Source: an uncultured Aquimarina sp. (GTDB lineage Bacteria > Bacteroidota > Bacteroidia > Flavobacteriales > Flavobacteriaceae). From it: 64,000 bases of DNA. The stretch covers positions 620,001 to 684,000 of the forward strand of contig NZ_CANLMP010000002.1 in assembly GCF_947492405.1 (NCBI RefSeq), given 5' to 3'. Positions 18,690-29,018 of this stretch are shown one piece after another; the first letter of the stretch is position 1, and each line of letters opens with the position of its first letter. The position numbers and the translations under genes were made by a program. The notes below the pieces were generated by a model that was given only the letters and a program-made list of their open reading frames with translations, was not told the DNA's origin and did not search any database.

Positions 18690-20357
18690 CTAATCATCCA
18701 GTCTTTTCGAAAGTTGATAATTGTACAATGAAGGTATAAATTCCATTGCTACATTAGTAAAACTAGTATAGACCTTAGGGTTATAATCAATTTCTATTTT
18801 TTTGTTACCCCAAACTCCAATTACCCTAGCATTTGGACCATTATTCATTCCATCTAATTTTATAAGTCCTTCTGACTCAAGCTTGCTTAGAAAATTCACT
18901 TTTATATTCCAAAAAGTACTATATGATCCATGAGAAGGTTTCCAATATCCAGCTCCTCCTCCAGCAAAAAGAGGATATGACTTATTTTTTTGAGGATCCA
19001 AATGCACTGTTATTCTTTCAAACAGATTTTGATGATTAACTCCAGAATGTTGATCAAGAATAGGGTTTTTAAAAACTTCACAATTGCTATAGACATTTTT
19101 TGTAGAAAATGTATTAAAACTTAATGGATGCATGGTGTCATTATAAACAGATAAGTTTTTTACTAAAACATTATGAACACCTCCAACTTGCACTGTATAA
19201 TGTCCTTTTTTATCACCTTTAGTTACAATATTCTCAATAGTAACGTTTGCTATTGCCTCTGTTAATATTCCGCTATCAGCATTTTCTACAACTATATTTT
19301 GAACCCAACTGTTAAAGATTCTTGTCAAGTAAATACCATTATATCCTTGTTCTACATGGTGAGCAATCCGATTAGAAAAAGGAAATGTTATTTTGAAATT
19401 TTGAATCCCGACTTCTTCCAGATGATCCCATTTTATAATTCTTACATTATATTCAGGAATGACATTTAACAATAGAGGGGATTTAATTGTAACTGAATTT
19501 TTAGAAACTTTTTCAATTTTGATCTGCTGTCGAACTAGTGGTAGATCAGGATAATTCCAATGATGAGATCCAATTTTTAAATCTGTATCTCCGTACAATT
19601 CATTAAGTATTGTTCCCTCTTCTCCTTTTTTATTAAACCATTGCATTTCTACAACATCACCAGACTTAAGGTCTACATTTTTATCAATTTCAAAAGTAAG
19701 CGCTCCACGATTTGCAGTATCAACAGTTGCCAAAACCTCTGGTAAAACATCATATTTTTTAAGATAAGATTTTACTCTAGCACCTGGAGTTCTTGTCCAT
19801 AACATACCACCAGACCACGAATACTGAGAAAAAGGAAGAAAAATGTTATTTTCTTTCTCTTTTTGAATTTTATCAAGTTTTACCAAATACTCTCTAAGCT
19901 CTTTTAAATCTTCAGGATCTCTTAAGTACATCATAGGTCTAGGACAAAAAATCTCTGTCCCTTTCTTTCCTACTCCACAACCATTAAGAATGATATTACT
20001 CCGTTCGAAATACAATATTTCGCTTAAAATTATCCTCCCAGGTGGCAATTGAATCAATACTGCTTCCTTTAATTCGTGTGCTTTTTTAAAGATTTTCAAT
20101 AATGCTTTAGAGTCGTCTTTTCCATCATTTGCTTCTACTCCAAAATCCGTAGCGTATAGTGTCGTTATATTTTTAGGCACTTTGATCTCTTTTTCTCCAA
20201 ATTGATAACCTGCATAACTATAATCCGGAATAAAAACATCTTTATTATTTACTAAGTCCAGTAGTTCCTGTTCATCCTGAGCAGAAATTTTAGCAAATAA
20301 TAATAGGGATAGTAACCAAAAAACCAAATTCAGATTATTCGTATTACTTTCCTGCAT
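18690..20357 (-). CDS. Exported parallel beta-helix protein (pectate-lyase-3/DUF4955-like)
   Basis: 555 residues; signal peptide ending at KISAQ (about residue 27); no lipobox and no T9SS tail, so probably periplasmic. Starts with PDYSYAGYQFGEKE, then ATDFGVEANDGKDDSKAL, the usual opening of pectate-lyase-superfamily beta-helix proteins, followed by LPPGRIILSEILYFERSNIILNG. Late coils contain NGIYLTRIFNSWVQNI and VTIENIVTKG. No catalytic residues can be assigned. The protein at 36063-38864 opens with the same signature ([14 protein letters not shown]), so the two share a fold and may both be lyases for the same polymer. It lies 100 bp upstream of the sensor gene in the same direction. Confidence 0.75.
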   Translation of the reverse strand: MQESNTNNLNLVFWLLSLLLFAKISAQDEQELLDLVNNKDVFIPDYSYAGYQFGEKEIKVPKNITTLYATDFGVEANDGKDDSKALLKIFKKAHELKEAVLIQLPPGRIILSEILYFERSNIILNGCGVGKKGTEIFCPRPMMYLRDPEDLKELREYLVKLDKIQKEKENNIFLPFSQYSWSGGMLWTRTPGARVKSYLKKYDVLPEVLATVDTANRGALTFEIDKNVDLKSGDVVEMQWFNKKGEEGTILNELYGDTDLKIGSHHWNYPDLPLVRQQIKIEKVSKNSVTIKSPLLLNVIPEYNVRIIKWDHLEEVGIQNFKITFPFSNRIAHHVEQGYNGIYLTRIFNSWVQNIVVENADSGILTEAIANVTIENIVTKGDKKGHYTVQVGGVHNVLVKNLSVYNDTMHPLSFNTFSTKNVYSNCEVFKNPILDQHSGVNHQNLFERITVHLDPQKNKSYPLFAGGGAGYWKPSHGSYSTFWNIKVNFLSKLESEGLIKLDGMNNGPNARVIGVWGNKKIEIDYNPKVYTSFTNVAMEFIPSLYNYQLSKRLDD

Positions 20358-20363
20358 TATAAA

Positions 20364-20645
20364 TTATTGTTTGATAATCTGATAAACAGATGAGTTATAT
20401 GAACCAGAAGTTGTCAGAATATATAAGGTTCTATCGAGATAGCTAATGTCAATTTCTTTATCATTATTAGATATTAATAATTCATCCTGAAGATCACACG
20501 GTGTAGCGCCGTAAGATTCTTCAATAAGTTGATATGTATTATCCGTTCGATCAGCCGTAAACAATGTAACCACATCTTGTGTGCTAATGCTAAATGGTAA
20601 TAGTATATTAGGTAAAAATATTCTTAGGGGTATATTACCAATCAT
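20364..20645 (-). pseudogene. Remnant of a type IX secretion C-terminal tail
   Basis: A 93-codon frame whose whole length resembles a decayed T9SS type A sorting domain. IFLPN sits where YPNP is expected, and the end KEIDISYLDRTLYIL...VYQIIKQ matches the usual pattern of EIDxSxLxxGxYxL...KxIKQ. There is no signal peptide and no upstream domain; the sequence before its ATG is non-coding to the divergent operon. The simplest reading is the 3' end of a secreted-enzyme gene whose body was deleted. A short real gene is possible but less likely. Confidence 0.4.
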
Positions 20646-20965
20646 TACAATAAATTTTGAAATAGACTACTTCAAAACTATTAAAACTTCTACTATCAGT
20701 AGTTCAGTTTAAGGGTGTCAATTGTTCAAATAATTAAAAAAACTCTTAAAATTTCATCTTTATCTTATTATTCTTTCCTAATACTAATCATATAATCAAA
20801 CTTTTAATAAAAATCGTTTTTCGCTAACAAAAACCATAAAAAACTAATAATCAGATTCTTGTACTTTTTTATCCTATTTTCTGTATGATCCTTTTACAAA
20901 AATTGATTTGTAATTGTCATAAAAGCTTCAAATTTGAGATAGTTGAATATTTTTCTCTTTTCTAT
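20646..20965. other. Non-coding divergent region before the uronate operon
   Basis: 320 bp, very AT-rich, no gene seen. It must hold the promoter of the 20966-30314 operon, but I found no convincing TAnnTTTG element. The only structure noted is a 10-bp palindrome TCAAATTTGA at 20928-20937, 28 bp before the SDR start, which could be an operator. Confidence 0.5.
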
Positions 20966-21796
20966 ATGAATAATAAAGTAATAGTACTTACAGGTGGCGG
21001 TGGTGTTTTAGGTAAAACGATGGCATTGGCCTTAGCTAAAAAAGGCGCTAAACTAGCGATTCTAGACTTGAGAAAAGATGCTGCTGAAGAAGTGGTAAAA
21101 GAAATTAAAGTACAAGGAGGAGTTGCAATTGGTGTTGCTGCAGATGTACTTAGTAAGACATCCTTATTAAAAGCGCGAACTGAAATCAACGCCAAACTAG
21201 GTAGTTGTGATATTTTAATTAATGGCGCCGGAGGTAATCATCCTAAAGGAACTACATCCAATACTCACTTAGTTTTAGAAGATCTTGAAAATAAACAAAA
21301 TGACTTTAAAACATTCTTTGATTTAGATTCAGAAGGAATTCAATTTGTTTTCAACCTTAATTTTATTGGAACATTATTACCTACCCAGGTATTTGCTAAA
21401 GACATGGTCGGTAAAAACGGTTGTTGCATTCTTAATATTTCTTCGATGAATGCTTTTACACCTTTGACCAAAATACCAGCTTATAGTGGCGCAAAAGCGG
21501 CTATATCAAACTTTACGCAATGGCTTGCCGTACATTTTGCAAAAGTAGGTATTAGAGTAAACGCATTAGCACCCGGTTTTTTTCTAACAGACCAAAACAG
21601 ATCGCTACTAACAGACTCCGAAGGAAATCCAACACAGAGAGGAAAAACAATTATAGAGCAAACACCAATGGGTAGATATGGAGAACCCGAAGATCTTATT
21701 GGAACAACAGAGTGGCTGTGCGGAGAAGGTTCCAAATTTGTAACAGGCATTGTGGTGCCAATTGATGGAGGTTTTAGCGCATTTAGTGGTGTTTAA
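20966..21796 (+). CDS. uxuB: SDR-type D-mannonate oxidoreductase (fructuronate reductase)
   Basis: 276-residue short-chain dehydrogenase/reductase. The NAD(P)-binding motif is [12 protein letters not shown] near the N-terminus, followed by NGAGG, a catalytic NISSMNAF Ser, and YSGAKAAI with Tyr and Lys. It most resembles the SDR-type mannonate oxidoreductases (YjmF of Bacillus), which reduce D-fructuronate to D-mannonate, and not the long-chain UxuB of E. coli. Placement directly before uxuA (11 nt) supports this. The frame can be extended to an ATG at 20885, but the extra 27 residues precede the Rossmann fold and look untranslated, so I use the ATG at 20966. First gene of a ten-gene operon. 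Confidence 0.85.
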   Translation: MNNKVIVLTGGGGVLGKTMALALAKKGAKLAILDLRKDAAEEVVKEIKVQGGVAIGVAADVLSKTSLLKARTEINAKLGSCDILINGAGGNHPKGTTSNTHLVLEDLENKQNDFKTFFDLDSEGIQFVFNLNFIGTLLPTQVFAKDMVGKNGCCILNISSMNAFTPLTKIPAYSGAKAAISNFTQWLAVHFAKVGIRVNALAPGFFLTDQNRSLLTDSEGNPTQRGKTIIEQTPMGRYGEPEDLIGTTEWLCGEGSKFVTGIVVPIDGGFSAFSGV

Positions 21797-21807
21797 AATA
21801 CATAAAT

Positions 21808-22992
21808 ATGAATTTAGAACAAACATGGCGATGGTATGGACCCAATGATCCGGTTTCATTATCAGATATAAAACAAGCCGGAGCGACTGGTATTGTATCC
21901 GCATTACATCATATTCCTAATGGAGAAATCTGGACTATTGAAGAAATATTAAAAAGAAAGAACCTCATAGAAGCATCTGGACTCAATTGGTCGGTTGTAG
22001 AAAGTGTACCCATACACGAGAATATCAAAACCAAGTCTGGAAAATATCAAGAGTACATAGAAAACTATAAAACTACTATCAAAAACTTAAGCGCTTGTAA
22101 AATCCATATCATCTGCTATAATTTCATGCCCGTTTTAGATTGGACCAGAACCAATTTGGAATACGAAGTATCTGACGGATCAACCGCATTACGATTTGAT
22201 GCTACAGAATTTGCCGTTTTTGATTTATTACTACTTAAAAGACCAGGAGCAGAAAAAGAATATACAGATACACAAATAAAGGCAGCAAAGACTTTAGAAA
22301 AACAAATGTCTGACGCTCAAAAGAAGCTACTGGTTAACAATATCATCGCAGGCTTACCTGGCGCAGAAGAAGGTTATTCTTTAGAAGACTTTAATGCTAT
22401 TTTGGATACATATAAAAATATTGGAGCTAAAGAACTAAAGGAGAATTTATATTCATTTTTAAAAGAAATCATTCCAATTGCCGAAGAATCAGGAGTACTC
22501 ATGTGTATCCATCCTGATGATCCACCATATCCAATTCTAGGTTTACCAAGAGTAGTAAGTACCGAACAAGATATTATGGATTTATATAACGCAGTGGACT
22601 CTCCTAATAATGGACTTACGTTTTGTACAGGATCTTTTGGATTACGTAAGGACAATAATTTACCTGCAATGATCGAACGCCTGGGAAGTCGAATACATTT
22701 CATACATCTAAGAAGTACGAAGAGAGATGACAAAGGTAATTTTTATGAAGCTAATCATTTGGAAGGAGATGTTGATATGTATGAAGTGATGAAAGCTTTA
22801 ATCAATGAACAAAACAAAAGACATAAAGCGGATAGATCTGACTTAAATATCCCAATGCGACCAGATCATGGTCACAAAATGTTAGACGATCAACTTAAAA
22901 AAACAAATCCAGGATATTCAGCTATCGGAAGGCTTCGAGGTTTAGCTGAACTTAGAGGTTTAGAATTAGGAATTAGAAAATCAATAAGATAA
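21808..22992 (+). CDS. uxuA: Mannonate dehydratase
   Basis: 394 residues, the normal UxuA length. It removes water from D-mannonate to give 2-keto-3-deoxygluconate (KDG) in the cytoplasm. The N-terminus [18 protein letters not shown] and the following [12 protein letters not shown] and VVESVPIHE are diagnostic of UxuA. The metal-site region MCIHPDDPP and the C-terminal MRPDHGHKM are present. It continues the product line of UxaC and the SDR oxidoreductase. Confidence 0.96.
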   Translation: MNLEQTWRWYGPNDPVSLSDIKQAGATGIVSALHHIPNGEIWTIEEILKRKNLIEASGLNWSVVESVPIHENIKTKSGKYQEYIENYKTTIKNLSACKIHIICYNFMPVLDWTRTNLEYEVSDGSTALRFDATEFAVFDLLLLKRPGAEKEYTDTQIKAAKTLEKQMSDAQKKLLVNNIIAGLPGAEEGYSLEDFNAILDTYKNIGAKELKENLYSFLKEIIPIAEESGVLMCIHPDDPPYPILGLPRVVSTEQDIMDLYNAVDSPNNGLTFCTGSFGLRKDNNLPAMIERLGSRIHFIHLRSTKRDDKGNFYEANHLEGDVDMYEVMKALINEQNKRHKADRSDLNIPMRPDHGHKMLDDQLKKTNPGYSAIGRLRGLAELRGLELGIRKSIR

Positions 22993-23012
22993 AGAAATTA
23001 AAATATAAAATT

Positions 23013-23852
23013 ATGGCTACTGCTTACGAATCCAGATATGCATCCCATCCTAAAGCTGTTAAAGCTATGGATACGACAGAATTAAGAGATGAATTTTTAA
23101 TTGAAAACATCATGCAATTGGGGCAAATCAATCTAACATATTCTCATTATGACAGATATATTGCGGGGTCTGCAGTACCGAAAGACACCTTAAAACTAGA
23201 ACCGATTGACCCTTTAAAAGCAGAATATTTTTTGGAACGAAGAGAGCTTGGAATCATTAATGTTGGTGGGAAAGGAGAAGTTGTCGTGGACGGAACTTCT
23301 TATGACCTGGAATATAAAGAAGCCTTATACGTAGGAAAAGGAAATAAAGATGTATTGTTTAAAAGTCAGAGCGAATCCAACCCTGCTAAATTTTATATCA
23401 ACTCCGCACCAGCGCACCATAGCTATCCAACAGTAAAAGTAACAAAAGAAAAAGCTAATAAAATAGAGTTAGGATCCTTAGAAACGTCCAATCATAGAAC
23501 CGTATTACAATTGATTGTTGGTGGCATTGTAGAAACCTGTCAATTACAAATGGGGATGACTGAATTAAAAAAAGGCAGCGTTTGGAACACAATGCCTGCG
23601 CATTCTCACGATAGAAGGATGGAGGTGTATTTCTATTTTGAAGTTCCTAACGAGCAATCTGTTTGCCATTTTATGGGACAAACTCACGAAACCAGACATA
23701 TCTGGATGCAAAATGAACAAGCAGTAATTTCTCCACCATGGTCTATTCATTCAGGCTCAGGAACTTCTAATTATACCTTTATCTGGGGAATGGCAGGAGA
23801 AAATCTGGATTATGGAGATATGGATACATGTGAAATAACGGCTCTTAAATAA
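23013..23852 (+). CDS. kduI: 5-dehydro-4-deoxy-D-glucuronate isomerase
   Basis: 279 residues of the KduI cupin family. It converts 5-keto-4-deoxyuronate, which arises from unsaturated uronic acids released by lyases and GH88, into 2,5-diketo-3-deoxygluconate. Visible metal-site residues are in [17 protein letters not shown] and SPPWSIHSG, together with [15 protein letters not shown]. The N-terminal [14 protein letters not shown] is typical. It lies 8 nt before kduD, its pathway partner. Its presence shows that unsaturated uronates are consumed. Confidence 0.95.
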   Translation: MATAYESRYASHPKAVKAMDTTELRDEFLIENIMQLGQINLTYSHYDRYIAGSAVPKDTLKLEPIDPLKAEYFLERRELGIINVGGKGEVVVDGTSYDLEYKEALYVGKGNKDVLFKSQSESNPAKFYINSAPAHHSYPTVKVTKEKANKIELGSLETSNHRTVLQLIVGGIVETCQLQMGMTELKKGSVWNTMPAHSHDRRMEVYFYFEVPNEQSVCHFMGQTHETRHIWMQNEQAVISPPWSIHSGSGTSNYTFIWGMAGENLDYGDMDTCEITALK

Positions 23853-23860
23853 ATACACCT

Positions 23861-24658
23861 ATGTCATCATTATCTTTATTTGATTTAAAAGGTAAAAACG
23901 CACTAATAACGGGTGCAACTCACGGTTTAGGAATGGCCATGGCGAAAGGATTAGGACTTGCTGGGGCTACTATCATTGTAAATGGTAATTCTTCTCAAGA
24001 AAAAATCGACAGTGCGGTTGAGACTTATAAAAATCTTGGAATACAAGCCAAAGGCTATAAATTCGACGTAACCAATGAAACAGAAGTAATACAAGCTGTA
24101 AAGCAAATTGAGGAGGAACTTGGAGCCATCGACATCTTAATTAATAATGCTGGAATTATCAAACGTGTTCCGCTAGAAGAAATGGAAGTCACTGACTTCA
24201 AAAAAGTGATTGATGTAGATCTGGTAAGCCCTTTTATAGTTTCCAAACATGTGGTAAAAGGAATGATCAAACGAAAATCAGGAAAGATTATAAACATCTG
24301 TTCTATGATGAGTGAACTGGGTCGAAATACAGTCGGTGCCTATGCTGCTGCCAAAGGAGGACTAAAAATGCTTACTCAGAATATGGCAACCGAGTGGGCA
24401 AAGCATCATATACAAGTCAATGGTATTGGTCCTGGATATTTTGCAACAGAACAAACTGCTCCCATCCGTGTGGATGGACATCCTTTTAATGATTTTATCA
24501 TTAATCGCACACCTGCCGCAAAGTGGGGAGATCCCAATGACCTGGCCGGTGCAGCTATATTTTTAGCATCCAAAGCCAGTGACTTTGTAAATGGTCATAT
24601 TCTCTATGTGGATGGAGGTATTCTAGCTACTATCGGTAAACCCGCAAATGAAACGTAA
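23861..24658 (+). CDS. kduD: 2-dehydro-3-deoxy-D-gluconate 5-dehydrogenase
   Basis: 265-residue SDR enzyme. NAD-binding TGATHGLGMAMAKGL near residue 16, INNAGI, catalytic CSMMSELGRNTVGAYAAAKGG with Tyr and Lys, and GPGYFATEQTAP. It reduces 2,5-diketo-3-deoxygluconate to KDG, following KduI. Its stop codon overlaps the next start by one base (TAATG). Confidence 0.93.
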   Translation: MSSLSLFDLKGKNALITGATHGLGMAMAKGLGLAGATIIVNGNSSQEKIDSAVETYKNLGIQAKGYKFDVTNETEVIQAVKQIEEELGAIDILINNAGIIKRVPLEEMEVTDFKKVIDVDLVSPFIVSKHVVKGMIKRKSGKIINICSMMSELGRNTVGAYAAAKGGLKMLTQNMATEWAKHHIQVNGIGPGYFATEQTAPIRVDGHPFNDFIINRTPAAKWGDPNDLAGAAIFLASKASDFVNGHILYVDGGILATIGKPANET

Positions 24659-25902
24659 TGAAACATTTATTTATTCTTATCTCCGCATTTATCTTGATTG
24701 CTTCAAGTTGTAAAAAAACTGAAAAACATACCGTAGAAACAAAATACATCAGCTTTAAAAACACTTTAGATATTAACCGGGTAGATGAAAGCATTATACT
24801 AACCAGAGATAAAATAATATCTATACTTGATAGCATTCCTAATAATAGAGTTCCTATACTAAAGGATTCATCAGGAAAAATAATTCCTTTTCAACTTGAT
24901 GATCTAGAAAAAAATGGTAGTTGGGATGAGTTTAGCCTGGTTCTTGACTTTACACCAAATCAAACACTCAAGTTAGAATTAACCACTATTCCTACAGAAA
25001 GCATTCCCTCTTTTACACCAAGAACAAATATTAGATTCGGAATTGGAACAAATAAATCAAATGTAAAAGAAGTATTAGAACAAAAGCGTATAGGAGATCC
25101 CAGAGCTAATGACAGTATTTTCTACCAAATGGAAGGACCTGCATGGGAGAATGATAAAGTAGGTTTTAGATTTTATTTTGATCCACGTAATGGTATAGAT
25201 ATTTTTGGTAAAACTACTTCAGAACTAATCCTTGACAGAGTTGGTCTGGGAGAAGCAAATTATCATGAATTAGATGATTGGGGGATGGATATTCTAAAAG
25301 TAGGAAATTCATTAGGTGCAGGAGCATTAGCTATAAAATATAAAGATTCGCTTATAAGAATCACAGGAAAAGATCAAGCTGAATTCAAAGTCATTACTGA
25401 AGGACCAATACGATCCGTTTTTGAAATAATGTATAAGAATTCGAAAATTGGAGATCAAACAATAGATATTGTTCATAGAATTACAATCTGCAAAGGGCAA
25501 TGGGGATATCAAAGTGACGTTTTTTTTAGCGGTGTTACGGATGACATGAAATTAGTAAGTGGTATTGTCAATCTCAAACCTAACAAACCGTATTCAAAAA
25601 CTTTAAAAAACTATTACACCTTAGAAACCTTTGGTCCTCAATCAGAGAATAATGATGCGCTAGGAATGGCAATCATTGTCTCAAAAGAAAATTTTATAAA
25701 TAAAGGCGAAGCTCCACAGGAAAAAGAAGATATCATACAAACGTATTACACGGTTATGAATGCTTCAAATAAAAAACCTACCACCTTTTATTTTCTTTCG
25801 GGATGGGAACAATCTGATGAGCAGTTTAAAACGTATACCGGGTTTGAAAAAATGATTAACAATATGACCGAAAGACTATCAAATCCAATACTGATTCAAT
25901 AA
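24658..25902 (+). CDS. DUF4861 family lipoprotein
   Basis: 414 residues with lipobox LIASSCKK (Cys18), so anchored in a cell-envelope membrane. The body matches my recollection of the DUF4861 family: PILKDSSGKIIPFQLDD near the start, GPAWENDKVGFRFYFDPRNGIDIFGK and LDDWGMDILKVGNSLGAG in the middle. Members sit beside kduI/kduD and unsaturated glucuronyl hydrolase genes in many flavobacterial uronate loci. No activity is known to me; a beta-sandwich enzyme acting on a uronate oligomer or an early monomer step is plausible. It overlaps kduD by one base and is one base from kdgK. Confidence 0.8.
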   Translation: MKHLFILISAFILIASSCKKTEKHTVETKYISFKNTLDINRVDESIILTRDKIISILDSIPNNRVPILKDSSGKIIPFQLDDLEKNGSWDEFSLVLDFTPNQTLKLELTTIPTESIPSFTPRTNIRFGIGTNKSNVKEVLEQKRIGDPRANDSIFYQMEGPAWENDKVGFRFYFDPRNGIDIFGKTTSELILDRVGLGEANYHELDDWGMDILKVGNSLGAGALAIKYKDSLIRITGKDQAEFKVITEGPIRSVFEIMYKNSKIGDQTIDIVHRITICKGQWGYQSDVFFSGVTDDMKLVSGIVNLKPNKPYSKTLKNYYTLETFGPQSENNDALGMAIIVSKENFINKGEAPQEKEDIIQTYYTVMNASNKKPTTFYFLSGWEQSDEQFKTYTGFEKMINNMTERLSNPILIQ

Positions 25903-25903
25903 C

Positions 25904-26899
25904 ATGAAGAAAAGAGTTGTCACTTTAGGCGAAGTACTAATGCGTCTCACTACTGCATCTAATGAGCGTTTCGAGCAATCGGATTCGTATGCTGTGCATT
26001 TTGGTGGAGCAGAAGCCAATGTTGCCATCTCTTTAGCACAGTGGAACATTTCTGCTGCTCATATCACTTCATTTCCTTACAATCCTATCGGAAAAGCAGC
26101 ATTTAATTATTTAAAAAAAAATGGCGTAGACACTAAGTATACCAAGTTTGATGATGGAAGAATGGGACTTTATTTTCTAGAAAATGGAGTGATGCAACGA
26201 TCTTCAAAAATAATTTATGATCGTTATGATTCTTCTTTTTCTAAATTAGATCCTACTCTTTTTAACTGGGACAACATTCTAAAAAATGCAGATTGGTTTC
26301 ATTGGACTGGCATTACTCCTGCAATTTCAGAATCTGCTGCTCAAATATGTTTGGAAGCTCTAACCGTAGCTCAAAAGCTGGGAATTACCGTAAGCGGTGA
26401 TATTAACTACCGAAGAAACCTCTGGCAGTATGGGAAATCACCTTTAGAAATAATGCCCAATCTTATAAATAAAAGTAATGTTATTGTAGGTGGATTAACG
26501 GATTTCGAAAATTGTTTAGGTATTTCAGCTAATAATTTTGAAGAAGGATGTAAAAAAGTACAACAAAGATATCCTACGGTACATACTATATCCAATACGC
26601 ATAGAGAAATTATATCTGCCACTTATAATAAACTGTCCGGAGTATTATGGACTAATGAAGAACTCAAAGTGTCGAAAGTCTATGATATGGAAAATATAGT
26701 GGATCGAATCGGTGGTGGCGATGCTTTTATGGCAGGGTTAATTTATGGACTACTGCATAAAAATGATCAAGATGTAATAGAGTTTGCTGTCGCTTCATCC
26801 GTCCTGAAACATAGCATTCTTGGTGATGCAAATTTGGTTTCTTTAGAAGAAGTAGCGCAGTTGTTACAAGGTGATAACATAGGAAGATTATTGCGATAA
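25904..26899 (+). CDS. kdgK: 2-keto-3-deoxygluconate kinase (PfkB family)
   Basis: 331-residue sugar kinase. The PfkB signatures are GGAEANVAISLAQW near the N-terminus and DRIGGGDAFMAGLIYG, which holds the catalytic Asp and anion hole, near residue 272. It phosphorylates KDG to 2-keto-3-deoxy-6-phosphogluconate with ATP. The substrate is assigned from position: both uronate branches in this operon end in KDG and the aldolase gene follows with zero gap. Confidence 0.92.
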   Translation: MKKRVVTLGEVLMRLTTASNERFEQSDSYAVHFGGAEANVAISLAQWNISAAHITSFPYNPIGKAAFNYLKKNGVDTKYTKFDDGRMGLYFLENGVMQRSSKIIYDRYDSSFSKLDPTLFNWDNILKNADWFHWTGITPAISESAAQICLEALTVAQKLGITVSGDINYRRNLWQYGKSPLEIMPNLINKSNVIVGGLTDFENCLGISANNFEEGCKKVQQRYPTVHTISNTHREIISATYNKLSGVLWTNEELKVSKVYDMENIVDRIGGGDAFMAGLIYGLLHKNDQDVIEFAVASSVLKHSILGDANLVSLEEVAQLLQGDNIGRLLR

Positions 26900-27565
26900 A
26901 TGAAATACTCAAAAGAACATATAATTGGAGTGATGGAAAATACAGGGCTGATTCCTGTTTTTAACCATTCAGATATTAGCATAGCAAAAGAAGTATTAGA
27001 TGCTTCCTATCAAGCAGGTATTCGAGTATTTGAATTTACCAATAGAGGTGAAAAAGCATTGGACGTATTTACCGAATTATATAAATATGCTTCTACATAT
27101 GATGATTTGATTCTGGGTATCGGAACTATTTTTACTGAAACTCAGGTCCAACAATTTCTTGATGCTGGAGCAGGTTTTATAGTTTCTCCCGCCTTGATTC
27201 CTGAAGTTGCTGATTATTGTAACAAAAAAGAAATACTATGGATTCCTGGCTGTGCTACTATCACTGAAGTATATACCGCTCATCAACTAGGAGCACAACT
27301 TATTAAAGCTTTTCCTGGTAATGTTCTTGGACCCAATTTTATAAAAGCTGTCAAAACCGTGTTGCCACAGATAAAAATAATGCCTACAGGAGGTGTAGAA
27401 CCAACTTTAGAAAATCTTAAACTTTGGTTTAATTCGGGTGTTAGTTGTGTTGGAATGGGATCACAGCTTTTTAATAAAAATGACATTAAAAATAAAAACT
27501 TTTTAAAACTAACAGAAGATATCAAAGAGTCCCTACAACATATTCAAAAAGTGAAAAACACATAA
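26900..27565 (+). CDS. eda: KDPG aldolase (bifunctional KHG/KDPG)
   Basis: 221 residues. It splits 2-keto-3-deoxy-6-phosphogluconate into pyruvate and glyceraldehyde-3-phosphate. E45 and R49 in FEFTNRGE have the same numbers as the catalytic Glu45 and Arg49 of E. coli Eda, and the Schiff-base Lys is in QLIKAFPGN (K136; 133 in E. coli). The phosphate-binding MPTGGVEP is intact. Its start directly abuts the kdgK stop. Confidence 0.95.
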   Translation: MKYSKEHIIGVMENTGLIPVFNHSDISIAKEVLDASYQAGIRVFEFTNRGEKALDVFTELYKYASTYDDLILGIGTIFTETQVQQFLDAGAGFIVSPALIPEVADYCNKKEILWIPGCATITEVYTAHQLGAQLIKAFPGNVLGPNFIKAVKTVLPQIKIMPTGGVEPTLENLKLWFNSGVSCVGMGSQLFNKNDIKNKNFLKLTEDIKESLQHIQKVKNT

Positions 27566-27569
27566 AACT

Positions 27570-28550
27570 ATGAGGATCAGGATACTATTATTACTTTTTA
27601 TAGGATTACTTGTATTAGGATCTTGTTCTACAGAAAAGGAAACTAAAATACTCAGACTTGCACATACCTTGGACACTAAACATCCAGTGCATAAGGCGAT
27701 GATCATTTTAGGAGAAAAACTTGAAAAAAAATCTAATGGTACCCTAAAAGTGAAATTGTATCCAAGTGGTCAATTAGGCGCAGAGCGCGAATGTCTGGAA
27801 TTACTGCAAATAGGAAGTCTTGACATCACCAAAGTTTCTGCTGCCGTATTAGAAAATTTTATTACTGAATACAAAGTTTTCAGTATCCCATATTTATTTA
27901 GAGACAGACAACATGCATTTCAAGTATTTGATGGTACTATCGGAGATGATATGCTTACCAAGGGGGACAAGTATCGATTAAGAGGGCTTACTTTTTATGA
28001 CGCGGGAAGCCGTAGTTTTTATACTAAAGAAAAATCAATAAATACTCCTGAAGATCTGAAGGGCCTTAAAATTAGAGTCCAAAAGAGTAATATGGCGGTA
28101 GCTATGGTCAATTCTTTAGGAGGTTCCCCTACTCCAATTTCATGGGGTGAATTGTATACCGCGCTGCAACAAGGTGTTGTAGATGGGGCAGAAAACAATC
28201 TTCCCAGCTTTTATACTTCCAAACATTATGAAATATGTAAATATTTTAGTTTGGATCAACACACTTCTGTGCCAGATGTTCTATTAATTGGTTTAGACAC
28301 TTGGGAACGGTTATCTAAACAAGAGCAGATTTGGTTAAAAGAAGCTGCTAAAGAATCTACTATCGAGCAACGCAGATTATGGGCTGATTCTGAAAAAGAA
28401 TCTTTGGATGCTATAACTGCATCAGGAGTTGAAATTATAACACCTGATAAAGTTTTGTTTGAAAAACAAACGGAAAGCATTAAAACGATGTTCCGAGATC
28501 AACCAGAAATGCTATCACTGATTAAGAATATCAAAAACACGAATCAATGA
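27570..28550 (+). CDS. dctP: TRAP transporter substrate-binding protein (DctP family), lipoprotein
   Basis: 326 residues with lipobox LVLGSCSTE (Cys19), an anchored periplasmic binding protein. DctP features: LRLAHTLDTKHPVHKA, YPSGQLGAERECLELLQ, LKGLKIRVQKSNMAV (the Arg that pairs with the substrate carboxylate), and GVVDGAENN. By context it binds a uronate or an unsaturated/deoxy-keto uronate monomer. It overlaps dctQ by four bases (ATGA). Confidence 0.92.
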   Translation: MRIRILLLLFIGLLVLGSCSTEKETKILRLAHTLDTKHPVHKAMIILGEKLEKKSNGTLKVKLYPSGQLGAERECLELLQIGSLDITKVSAAVLENFITEYKVFSIPYLFRDRQHAFQVFDGTIGDDMLTKGDKYRLRGLTFYDAGSRSFYTKEKSINTPEDLKGLKIRVQKSNMAVAMVNSLGGSPTPISWGELYTALQQGVVDGAENNLPSFYTSKHYEICKYFSLDQHTSVPDVLLIGLDTWERLSKQEQIWLKEAAKESTIEQRRLWADSEKESLDAITASGVEIITPDKVLFEKQTESIKTMFRDQPEMLSLIKNIKNTNQ

Positions 28551-29008
28551 GAAAAATAATTGATACATTTTTAGAAAAAGTGCTGATTCTGATATTTTCT
28601 ATAATGTTGTTTAGTGTCATATGGCAAGTGTTTTCGAGATTTTTATTAAAATCTCCAAGCACAATTACAGATGAAGTTTCTAGCTTTTCTCTAATATGGT
28701 TAGGTCTTCTGGGAGCAGCATATGCAACTGGAAAACACTTACATCTCGCAATAGATTTAATTCCAAGTCATATTGTAGCAAAAAAGCAACAACTATATGA
28801 TGGAATTGTTCACGGGGCTGTATTGATTTTCGGTTTTTTAGTAATGGTAATTGGTGGTACGAGACTTTGTTGGCTTACGTTTGTATTTCAACAAAAATCG
28901 GCAACACTAGAGATTCCTTTAGGATTTATTTATTTGGTAATACCTATCAGTGGGCTATTGGTTTGTTACTACTCCATCGAAATTCTAATTCGAAAAAAAA
29001 GATTTTAA
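28547..29008 (+). CDS. dctQ: TRAP transporter small membrane subunit
   Basis: 153 residues with four hydrophobic segments. Family signature SPSTITDEVSSFSLIWLGLLGAAYATGKHLHLAIDL in the first half, then a charged loop. It joins DctP recognition to the DctM channel subunit. Located between dctP (4-base overlap) and dctM (10-nt gap). Confidence 0.92.
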   Translation: MRKIIDTFLEKVLILIFSIMLFSVIWQVFSRFLLKSPSTITDEVSSFSLIWLGLLGAAYATGKHLHLAIDLIPSHIVAKKQQLYDGIVHGAVLIFGFLVMVIGGTRLCWLTFVFQQKSATLEIPLGFIYLVIPISGLLVCYYSIEILIRKKRF

Positions 29009-29018
29009 AATATGTTTT

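Noticed and set aside
20885..20965. N-terminal extension of the mannonate oxidoreductase to an earlier ATG
   Set aside because: The extra residues do not look like part of an SDR enzyme; the Rossmann motif begins right after the ATG at 20966.
21608..21904. Minus-strand 98-codon frame across the end of the mannonate oxidoreductase gene
   Set aside because: It overlaps two well-supported genes, is rich in Cys/His/Trp without a recognisable domain, and is a shadow frame.
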